64,000 bases of DNA from Zoroaster sp. YZ-2022 (taxonomy: Eukaryota; Echinodermata; Asteroidea; Forcipulatida; Zoroasteridae): assembly GCA_029582265.1 (NCBI GenBank), contig CM055828.1, positions 33,267,263-33,331,262 on the forward strand, in the 5' to 3' direction. Made by a program: the position numbers and the translations under genes. Shown here piece by piece: positions 12,101 to 24,100 of this stretch. The first letter of the stretch is position 1; each line of letters begins with the position of its first letter. The notes beneath the pieces were generated by a model. That model was not told the DNA's origin and did no database searches. It was given only the letters and a program-made list of their open reading frames with translations.

Positions 12101-15100
12101 TCATGTAAGTGGAAAAATCATATCAATTATTTTGACTGTATCTAGCCATTTAGGGATTGACACTACCAGTTATAAAAACCACAGAATACTTACACGTGTA
12201 GAAGGTGCGCTGTATAGGTACACTGACAAAGTCCCCATCTGGATTGGAGATGTGTGACGTGATGGTAACGGTGTACTCACTGGCAACTTCAAGGCCCTGA
12301 TACACTAATTCACGAGGCGAGTTCTTCTGCACGACTCTCTCGTCCAGATTGACCGATGGGCTGAAGGTGACGGTGTAGTAATCCAGTTCACCAACAGAGC
12401 TCGGCCATTGGATCGTTAAGGAGTTCTCAGTGGGTTCGTGGGTAATGTCGGCAGGGGCTATAGGACCTGGGAAGTTAGGATACAATATATTTAATAATAA
12501 TAATAAAGAAAAAACATGAATACAAACAAGATACAATGATATGATAGGATAGAAAAAAAATTATGTACCGAGATACATGTACAATGAAATTACAAATATA
12601 CATCATCTTTGAAGAATTGTGACATAAGATGAGCTTTAAGCAGTGACTTAAATCTAGTTATACTGTGTCAAGATTTGGGTTTAGTTGGAAGACGATTCCA
12701 GAGTCTTAGAACCACGACACAAAAAGACCTATCACCCCAGGTCCGTTTTGAAGTTGGTTCCTTTAGGAGTGACATGTTGCTGGAGCGCAAATTGTGTGAT
12801 GGAGTGTAGACTTCAAGCAGTTCAGAAATATAAATTGGAGCAATGATATTAAACGATTTGTGGGCTGCTTGCTCATTTATTACTTTTTATGCTGGCCCAT
12901 AGCAGGATTTGATAGTGAAGCTAAGGAAAAAGAGAAAGAATCAATTCAGAGAGTATCTCCTTGTTGTTACTAGGTTAGGCTCCATTAAAGCCCATTATAC
13001 ACTATTGGTCATCTCGAAGAACATAAATGATGATAGAATTGATGACTTAATTGGTATTAAGTTGAAGATTGTCTCAATCATCCTTTGAAATGTTCATGTA
13101 CATGATCATGAAGTGCTATAATTCTAGTAAAAATGTTTACAATGGACAAGGCCAATTTGGATGCATTTTCATTATTGTCTCAATAATGACCTGGGTTGGT
13201 TGTTGCACCCTATACCCCAAATTCTCCAAAATCCTTCTCCTGGTTTTGCCTGATTTTGACGGATTCAGTACTCCACAGTACAGCCCAGCGAATAGAGCAT
13301 TTAGCCATATGTACCAAAATCCATCAAACTCCACCGGCTGCTTTTGCTGTATTCAGGACTGTGTATAGCCAAGCAATAGATGCTTCGCATTTGCTACTGT
13401 ACCAATTCCATCAAAGTCCAACAATTGGGGTACCTAATTTTTACTGCATGTTGATGGATTTTGGAGGATTTGGGATGGTTCCTAGCAAAAATGCCTAGGG
13501 AGTTCAGGGTTAATGTATATCTTGATTCATATATCTTGATTCAAAGAAAGTATGGATACTTTTAGAAGTTTTGCCAACCTTGCTTAGAGGCCTAATAACA
13601 AAGGTGACTTACGAGTTCGAATTGAGATTTCCGCAGGGGTACTACGCAATACCTGGTTGCCAGCAAGGTTGGAAACGGCCACCAGGGAGATGTCATACAG
13701 CCGGCCAGGTACCAGATCAACCAGGGTCCTCACATCCGCCTCGGAGGGCAAGATGAACGGCTGAGTTGAGCCGCCCTTGGGGCTGTACGTTATCTCGTAG
13801 TGATCCACAATGTAACTTCTATCAATGAACCACTGCAAGTCTATGGTGGTCTCGGTCCTGCTGGTACTGATGAGGACCGGCTGAGATGGTTCTGGGGCAT
13901 TAATGGAGATAGGGGTGGGGTTAGAAATAAACTCAGTTTAACACAGTAAATCCAGTCATCGCGTGATCCTCCAGCGGTCTACTTAAGCAACAGCACTTCC
14001 TAGAGTCCGGCATTCTCCTGAAGACGATCAGAGCATACTGATCGAAACGTTGGGTTGTAACCTCCAGTTCTTTTCAGAACTAATTACTACTCAATAGAGA
14101 ATTTCACATGGTGTCACTGCAATTAGTATTACTCAGTTTAGAAAGTCCTGTTTAGAAAGTTCAAAATGTATAATCTGTGCGAATCGTTTTCTTACCGTAA
14201 TTTGGATTATTTTTTTGAGGGGGGTATGAGAATTTTAAAAATATTATGACAATAAATATTAACAATAAAAAAAAAGGAAAATAAATGTTATTGGCCTTAC
14301 GTTTCGAAACAAGTGGGTTCTTTTTCACAGGTTCTTTGAGAAAGAACCTGCTAGGTTCAAAACGTTAGGCCAATAACCATTATTTTGCATTTATACTACA
14401 GGTCCTTTAGGTTGGTAAGCAGTTTGCAACAGCTAATTCTTTATTTATAACAATAAAATAAGTATAGAAAGTTCTGTGCAAATCTTGTTCTTATCATACT
14501 TTGTGTCTTAAACAGTACTTTCACTGACGAAAGGATGTAATTTAATTTCTACTAAATCCTTTCGTAATAATTGACTGGGGTATGGAAACAAAAGTAAATA
14601 AAGTGAATAAGTTAATTCACAAGGCAATTTTAAGAATTCAGTGCTGATCAAATAATGGTACTCAATGACCTTTTAATATTAAATGCTTTAAGCAAATATT
14701 TTAACTTGTTTTCTACAAAAGTGTACCGATTATTAATAGCCTGTTAGGATCCAATTGGTGTAATGAACACACTGATTAATTAGTTACTCACCTGTTATAC
14801 CAATGACAGAGCTAGGCATGCCCGGTTTATTTCCGCTGACAGTGAAAATTGTCACATTGTATGAACGCGCCGTCAGAAGACCAGTGAACGTAATCTCACG
14901 ATTCTCATTAGGGTAGACATTGAACGGGGTACGAGGGAGACTGTTGTCAGAGGGGTCTAAGATGAGAGTGTAGTAGTCAAAGATCCCTCTGGCCGCATCC
15001 CATGAGACAGTCAGCTCAGACGAAGTGACACTGTCAAGTTGGAGGGTAACAGAGTCTGGTCCTACGAGACAATTACAAAATCAACAACTTATTTTTTTAT

Positions 15101-18100
15101 TTTTTTTTCACAGACACTCGGAAACAAAACCAATCAATTTATTACACACAATTATTACGTCATTTATTTGCATGTTATCAAGATGGGTGGTACCGACGGC
15201 AATTATGGGACCTAGTCGGGCTTTTGCCAAGATTGGTGGTAAAGAAGTGGAGAAGTCTGCAATAGTAAAGCTAAATAATGTGAGTTTGAAATATTAAGGC
15301 CTTTGTATCTTTCAAATAGCCATTCAAGACCACTATGTAGTGCTGAGACAAAGGGCTAAATGACACCAATGTCATATAAAACCAGTGTTTTTTGTGAATA
15401 GTGTAAAGTGGCTTTAATTAAGGGAGGTCCTTATTGCCCATGGCCACGCCCAAAATCAGTCATTAACCTGTGGTAAAGGCCAAGCATCAAACTGTTATTC
15501 CCATTCCCAAATGTATATAAAAAAAATGTAATTGTAATTTTTGTTGAAAAAAGCCAAATAGAAATGGGTAAATTCACGTTTTGGGGACACACGAAACACT
15601 TCCAAAGTACATGAGTCAGGTTGGTGATGTCAATCTTCGTCACTTTGATTGGTTGAAATCCATGTCGTGTGTCGCACAAAACAGCTGGCGAACAGCTGGC
15701 ACATACGCGCAGTGTTCTGATTTTGATAAGCCATGTCTATACTAACCGTTAATACACCCCCACGCAATTACGTTTTGTCCAATCAGATTGTCTAGACTGT
15801 CTTGGGCATTTATGAATGATAAATAAACATGTTTCCAACGTATGCTAAGAGACAGTCCACTGCATGCATTTCAAACTAATCATACAAATCTGTATATTGA
15901 ACTGAAAATGACAAATGAAAATCATGCGATTGTTGCTGCCCACATTCTCAGTGAACTGCAACACTTACTTGTGCGTTCCACAAGCGTGAATGGCCCGGCT
16001 TTGAGTTCAGTATTGTCCATCAGGGTCAGTTGAATGGTGTAAAGCTGACCGGGGACAAGCTGGTTGAAGTCCAGCGATCTCTGAAGATTCCTTGGGATGG
16101 AGAACGGCGAGGTGGTGATACCGTCCGCCGGCGAGTACGTCAGGACATAGAGGTCAAAGTCGCCGTAGGCTTCAGAGAACGCAACGCTAATTTTTTGATC
16201 TGTGACTTCAGTAGCGTACAGATTAACATCCTTGGCTGTCAGGAGATAAAGAAGATGAGTTTAGGCCATTTATAAAACAAAACTGGGGATTGTTCTTTAG
16301 ATAAGAACAGTTCTTTAATCTCATTTAGGTCAATGTTTCAGTCACGGTAAATTGATCATATAGGGGACAGGGACACAAAAAGAACTGTACAATCCAATTC
16401 TTGTGTCAATGCAAGATGTAAGCTCAAAACTTGTTAATTAATATGTAAGTTACTGAATTTTTTTTATTAGTTGAGAACTTAACATTTTTGCTGCCACCAA
16501 TTTATGAGGCTTTGCATGGTGGAGATAGATGTTTTTTAGTTCTTTTGGGTACACCATGTAATCTCTTTTTGGAAAAAGTGATGGCTCCGAGAACCAACCA
16601 GCTCTTCTCAGAGCCATCACTTTTTCCAAAAAGAGATTACATGGTGTACCCAAAAGAACTCAAAAACATGCCACCGATATGTTTTAAGATAAGGTATAGC
16701 ATTGGTAATTTAAAAAAAACATTTGGTTGAATTCTGATGTAAAACACAGTGTAACGCTGATGATAGTTTTCAAGAAAATTTAAATATCTTCCAGATTGAG
16801 CTTAGCAAAGAGTATCTCAAATGAACAATCAACAATGTTTATCTTGAATCAGAGTGAATAAGTTGACTGGTAATGCTGTACCTTCACTAAGTAAGGCCAA
16901 AAAAAAGCCTGCCTTTTCTTGTCATAGGTCGGCTTCAAAATCAGTGCGGTGACGCAATTTTTAATTTTTTGTTGTGGTAATCTTTTATTTGCCAAGCAGT
17001 GAAAGACGTGATACATGTGTATGCGGTTATTGGTACCAGACCAAATTTCCTATACACTCAATAGAGAATTTCACATGGTGTCTTACTTATCCTCTTCACC
17101 ATGCAAAGCTACAAGTTTTACCTTTCTTCCTTTTCATAAGACAGGCCTCACAAATTGAGCAAAAGTTCGTTTAAAACATAGAATTCCAATCGATCCCAAA
17201 TTTTGGCTGCAATTGTGGCAATGCGTACAGAGACCAGAAACCAGAGACTTATTTTGGCCTAACATAATTGTAGAGTGTTATCCAATGAGAAGACTAAGAA
17301 TACTTACTGAAGCACTGAAGCTCCACACATGCAGAAAGACTTTCATCTGTCGGATAGCCACCAAGAGTAAATGTAACACCTGCTTGGGTCGCTAGTCGCG
17401 CACACAGATGAGTGGTGTCCTCGCAGTTCAGCCCTGTCAGGTCAAGGGTCACCACGCGGCCATCAAAATTCAACGGCGTGCCGACGGTGACCCCCTGGTT
17501 CTGTTGATTGTCGGTGAGCGTCGCTTCCACCCTGGCATGCTCAGTCCCGCAGCTGTCAGCACAGTTACTGGCAAATACAATGAGATCCCAGCTGTTGTCT
17601 TGCTGAAGGCTTCGGCTATTGGACCACGGGGTGAAGGACGCGTCCAATGTAAACGTGGCCGAGTTATCACTCTCAAGAATGTCACTGGATACTAAGGTCA
17701 ACGACCCTGACTGTATGGCAACACCTGCATCAAGACAAAATCAACAGTACAGCTTTAGATTAAGGGCAAGCACAAATAAAACAAAAAGACTCAAGGTTTA
17801 TAGACTATATTTCGTATTCACTATTTCACCGGCAATTTTGTTTGTGAAATTGTGAAATTCTCTATTGAGTAGTTAGTTCTGAAAAGAACTGGAGGTTACA
17901 AAGTATGCTCTGATCGTCTTCAGGAGAAGAAATAAATTTATTGCTCAGATATTGCTCAACATCATTGACCAGAGAATTGTTGAATAGTCCTTCCCTTACA
18001 GAAAATAGAGCTTGCCGCAAGCTTGCCACGAGCTTGCCACAAGCTTGCCGCAATCATAAAGAGCTTGCCGCAAGCTTATATGAGCTTGCGCTATTTTCTG

Positions 18101-21100
18101 CAAGGTTAGTACTAACTCGCTGCAAGCTTGCAAGCTTGCCGCAAGCTTGCTGCCAGCTTGCCAAGTTTGCGGCAAGCTTGTGGCAAGCTTGCCAAGTTTG
18201 CGGCCAGCTTGCCAAGTTTGCGGCAAGCTTGCCAAGTTTGCTGCCAGCTTGCCAAGTTTGCAGCAAGCTTGCCTTCTTGCAAGCTTTTTGATTGTTAATA
18301 ATATTGTACTATATTTTATTCTTCATGTATAATGCTGTAATTAAACTTCATCTTGCATTTTACAATGCAATTCTCAAGCCTTATAATATATAACAAATTT
18401 AACAAAATTAATGCAATTAAAATTGTTATTCAAATCAGTGAATTACTCATAGTCCAAAGAGTAATTTATTTTCAGAAAGCACATACATATGTTGAATTAT
18501 GTACAATTTTGAAATAACACATATAATATTCAATTTATGTATTATATTAAATTCCTCAATATTGTTTGGCAAATCATGAAATCTATAGTAATAAAAAGAA
18601 CAGAAGTTCTATACCTTCTGCCTCCTTTAATGTATAGCAGATAAAGTATACACAAGTTTGAAATGGACCAATTTCTAATTGCTACCAAAGTGATTTTGAA
18701 CCAACTAAGTTTGTTTTCATCATGACAGAAATTCTCTAGCCTATACACGCAGAATAATAAACAACCTGATGGTCAATCATTTTACTAACCTACATGTGAT
18801 CTGATGAGTATATTTGTGGAGGCAGCATATATTTATCAAATGTACAGGTGTACATTAATACATACTATGTACATGTACAACTCCATGTTGGCTCATACCC
18901 AAATACATTAAGTAAGTTGTTTATTTGTGTGTAACCCACTTATTGGAATTACACAGACTACAGGCAAGCAAGCTGTAATTGATACCTCTAGTGCAGTGCA
19001 AATAATTTGCATATCACTGTATGGGGTAGTGTGTGTAACTTGACACTGTGTGGCCATAGCTGTCTGGCCAATCATTGGACATTCATGGTCAAGCTATGCC
19101 TCTGCAGTGTAATGCTCTAAATTCAAACTGGAAGAAACAGATCTACAGTATATACAGCAGTTTTTCAATGGAAGCAGTGAAATTTCAAGCAAGTTTTGCG
19201 ATGCAGGATGGGATTAATGATGGTAAGATGATTGTACTTATTCAGTCTTATGAACTGTATGAATGATTTTACTTCATGTGAATGTGAATTGTACACTATA
19301 TGGCCGGGCTATATATTGAGTGCTGCAAATACAGAAATGCTGATAATGCAGTCTTGAATTGATGATCTGTCCTCCATGTGTCAACCTATTGAATTTTGCA
19401 AAACCTTATGAGTGCAAAAGTTTTTACCTTTGAAATGGTGTTCATTATTTTTGCTATTCATGTTGTATTGTAATGATTTCATTATAACAACTACATGCTG
19501 TAATCATATGGTAATTCAGGAATAATTAACTGAATGATGATTGAAAAGCACATATATATTCATCAGAAGAACTGTAAATACTGCATGGCTCTTGAAAATA
19601 TTGCAGTCACATCCACATGATGGATATACAAGAAGTTACATATGTACATATTTAAGAACTCATCGATCATCAGGAGGTTACCCTTTTCGAAAATCTAATA
19701 ATTTGGGGGTGATTTACATCATAGAAAGAGCATGTACCTGCGTGTAATTGTATCTGTGCAAATACATGTATATAATAGCCACATTTCAAATTTAAATTGG
19801 TGGAAGGAGAAATATCTGGCTTTTCTAATATTTGTCTCCTTTCTTTGAATATCAGACTAAGTTGTTCCACAATAAACTACATATGACTGATGCTGCTACT
19901 GTGATCAAAGATTGGATGACAACCAGCCTCTATCTCCCTGATGAAGCTACAGCATTTCAACATTTTCCAAAAAGAGATTATACTTCATATGCTGTTGCAC
20001 AAATATACTGACATAACATGAACATTTAAATTTTGATTGTTCATTCTTAAATGGTTGTATTATTATCTTTTGGCCATACTGTTATTGTAATTATTCTAAA
20101 AATGTTATTGCACATATGTAAAGATAATATTTAGCCAAAAAACAAACGATGATTCATATTTGATTTACAATAAAATGATTCCCTGCATGGTCACAATCAA
20201 AATGTATCCCTCAGGATAATTAGCCTACAAGCTAAATTATTATCCACCAAAGATGTCAGATATGTATAGCTACTGTAGTTTTATTTTACTAACCTACAAG
20301 TTAGCCTATGCAAAGCTGATGTTTTCATCAGAAAGCTTGTAGATCGACATATGTCAGCAAATTACAGCACAAAATTGTATTTAAGCTTTTGCAAGCTTGC
20401 ATATTATGTTCAAGCTTAATATTTAGATCTTGGCAAATAGAAATATCTGCAAGCTCCATTAAGCTGCAATCTGTAAGTTTAGTTTGCATATTCATGCAAG
20501 CTTGCAAGATTGCAGCAAGCTTACAATTTTGTCTGCAGCAAGCTTGCCCTAATTTTCATTTTTGGAACCCATGCAAGCTTGCAGGCTTGCTGCAATCTTG
20601 TCTGCAAGCTTGAACAAATTTGCATTTTTGGAACCCTGCAAGCTTGCCGGCAAGCTTGCCAGCAAGCTCCATGATATTTCTGTAAGGGTTAGATGCCACT
20701 CTTTGACTGGCAATTAATTTATCCCGGCCATGGATCCTCCCCTAGACACAATGGTCTCCTTTTATAGTTGTGTGGGACTTACTGATGCATTTTGTCTTGA
20801 TGCAGCCCGTGAGGGCGTTATCGTTGGGAAACCCTGTCACGCTAAAGTCGGGTTGAGCCTGATCATTCTCGCCCAACGAGACACAGATGTAGCGCATCTC
20901 ACTGCAGGGGATTCCGGTGAAGTCCATAGTAGCAATCAGGTTCTCCAAGGTCAGAACCGATGCAGGGTCTAGATCCTTGCTGCTTTCAGATGTAGGAATG
21001 GTCGCCTCTCTAACTGACCTCCTTTAGAAAGTATCATGAAACATTTTTGTTAATAATGATAATGCCAACATTACCAATGTTGTACCTTCCCTTCAATGTA

Positions 21101-24100
21101 TATCTTGATTCAAAGAGAGTAAGCATACTCATAGAAGCAGTTTGGCCAACATTACCAATGTTGTACCTTCCCTTCAATGTATATCTTGATTCAGAGAGAG
21201 AGTAAGCACACTCATAGAAGCAGTTTGGCCAACATTACCAATGCTGTATTTTATTTTATTTATTTTATTTATTTATTTGGACTTACACTTTTACAACGGT
21301 GGCACTCGGCCAAAAGGCGGTGCGTCCGACACACATACACATAAATAATACAAAATACATTTAAATGCAAATTAACAAGATACAAAAATGTGTGATGATC
21401 ACACTCTCAGTTTTGATTCAAAGAGAGTAAGCATACTCATAGAAGCAGTTTGGCCAACATTACCAATGTTGTACCTTCCCATTAATGTATATCTTGATTC
21501 AAAGAGAGTAAGCATACTCATAGAAGCAGTTTTGCCAACATTACAAGTGTTGTATCTTCCCTTTAAATGATATGCCGTTTTTTTTATGAAATCTTTTTCA
21601 GGAAGTGGGTCAATATCTGTCGGTTTGTTGGGTTTGGTCATTCCGGTCTGAGGGTTAACCGTGGGTGGGAGCAGGGTGGGAGCAGGGTGGGAGCAGGGTG
21701 GGAGCAGGGTGGGAGCAGGGTGGAGCATGGGGCACAGCTGATGACTAATTCTTTACCTTGTTCCTGAACCATCAGGCTGGGAATTCACAAAGACGGTTGC
21801 CCTCCACAAGTCATCCCCAGTTATCCCGGCACTCGTCGGGGAGGCGGTGATGTTGAGTTCCAGGCGTACGACCTGGTTTGGCCTCTGCTCGATCAGGGGA
21901 GCACTGGTAATGATGGTACTCACCACATTCATCACCTGGACACCTGAAATAATGAAATGAAAATGTAAATGGATGATCAATTTAGGAAGCCGTAACTTTT
22001 GTCTGTGGTTTGTGGCCGCCTAAATTGTTTTCCCTGAAGGAATATGATAAAGCTAAAGGAAATAGGCCTAAAGTCCCTGGTTTTTGTTCGTTGCTCAACT
22101 TCAAAAGTGATGCGTGTTTGTTATTCTGTTTTTCTTCTTATCTACTATTCAACAACAAATAAGCAAAGGTCACAAAAAAGTAGAGAACAATAAAATGAAC
22201 CACAACTAAAATTGCAATGCACGACTCGTAGTCAAGTACTTTTTCATGATTACAAATACAGACAAATTTACTCGATTAGGCCTATGAGTACAACACTGGT
22301 AAATTGAAACTCACTCACTCACTCACTCACTCACTCACTCAAAATTAATTTTCAAAATTAATTTAAAAAACACTAATGCAAACCAAATACTTTTTGGTTA
22401 GAGTCAACATTTTGTGAAATGGCCAAATTCTACACTTCCATGAAAGCAACAAATAACGATGATACCAATTAAAGAAACTCTGCCCGCTTACCATTGCATT
22501 GAGTTGGTGAGCAGATTCGGAGGCCGGCTTGGGTCGCCGGTGATTCAATGTTGTAGTATGGCTGAGCGGAATCCCCACGCCAGACTTCAACGCATATGTA
22601 AGCCATGTCCGAGCAATACAGCTTGGATGTATTTAGCATCACATTGACGCTATTGATGTTGCTGTTCATTCCGGCAATGATGGTAACCGCCCCCTGTATG
22701 GCATCAAGATCGGCCACTTTCTCTGCCTGTAAACCATAAAAAACATTTTTGAAACATGATGAGCTCCAGCGGAAACATTTAACTTGTTGGTCTAGTCCCT
22801 TAAAGGGAAATTCCAGGCCCGCCAAAATTTTATTTATTCTGAAAGGACATATTGTAAAGAACATAATCCACAGAGCAATGATCGATTTTCATTATCGAGA
22901 ACGAAATGCTGGTCTATTGTGTTCTTAAATTCTTGTTCATAGAGCGCGTCCATGTTGTTTAAAAATCCCGCCACATCCGGGACATTATGACGTACTGACT
23001 GCACCTCAATGAAAAAGCGTATGTGTACAGCTGACATGTGGCGATAGTATCGCGCCTAGACGCACCTATCAGCATACATAGTGCTCACGGTAGAAAGGTG
23101 CCCGACGATTGTGCTCGATCATTTCTCACGGTCAAACACAAGCTCCCGTGTGTACTCTCACCTTGACGTATTTTCTTTGCTTTTACGAAATCTGGGTATC
23201 AAAATTATGGAATCAGGGCCATCTCCGTGCGATTTTGAACCAAGTTTTACGGACGAAGAGCTACAAAACAGAAATAACGATATCGCAATGGACGTGGAAA
23301 ACATCGGTACAATACCCGTATTGTGTTTATCGCTATGGGTTACGTGTACAATGCGGGCTCCTGTGCTAGCGTACACAGCTAAAAAGCACGCTCGGGTTGT
23401 TGGTGCAGTCATTACGTCACAATGTCCCAGATGAATAGACATCGCGCAACAAAATGGCCGCGCCCGTGACGGCAAGAAAATCATCATTTTCTGCAATTGC
23501 AACAACCGATCATAAAAAAATAAAAAGACAGTCTCCATGAAACATCACACCCTTCACATAATTTTATTTCAAAACTGGGGTGATGTTTCCCTTTAACAGC
23601 ACAACTAAGTACTGTGCACTAGTGCAATGCCAATGAGTACATAGGTCAAATCTAACTCACAGAAACACAAATTGATTGTATCATTTTGGGCTGTTACAAC
23701 CAGCAAACCTGCAGAAAGTATCATCATTGATTACTCATACAGGTTGGATTCAATCAAAGTAGCTGGACATTTATCATGTTGAAAAACAGCGATGAAAGAA
23801 CAAACTTCGCACCACCATTTAAAAAGGATATTGACGTCCACTGAAAAACTTTTCAAAAGTGGGCCACGTGATCAATAAACAAAAAATACTGGTTGTTTGT
23901 GTGAAATGTTTTATCATGTTCTCGTACCTTCACCTTCAGGTATATGACACAAGAAAATGAATACAATTGACCTTCGACCTTTGACACAAACTTATATGGA
24001 TTTTTTTTCTGACGACCTCACCTGCCGAGCACCAACACCATTCTGATCGGCTGACAGGAAGACTGTTGTCTTCCAGAGATTTTCTCCAGTCAGTGTAGCC

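Larger units (their letters stand above)
10837..12283. repeat. 483-bp tandem triplication spanning an intron-exon boundary
   Basis: Three units, 10837-11319, 11320-11800 and 11801-12283, are nearly identical (a few substitutions and one 2-bp deletion). The unit runs from intron sequence through part of the FN3-4 exon. The junctions show short GCAA microhomology between exon (actgGCAActt) and intron (tcaGCAAattt). Confidence 0.93.

Noticed and set aside
17941..18291. 116-residue frame rich in CKLASLPQAC
   Set aside because: It comes from the AAGCTTGC palindrome array at one end of a mobile element; overlapping frames on the other strand are equally open.
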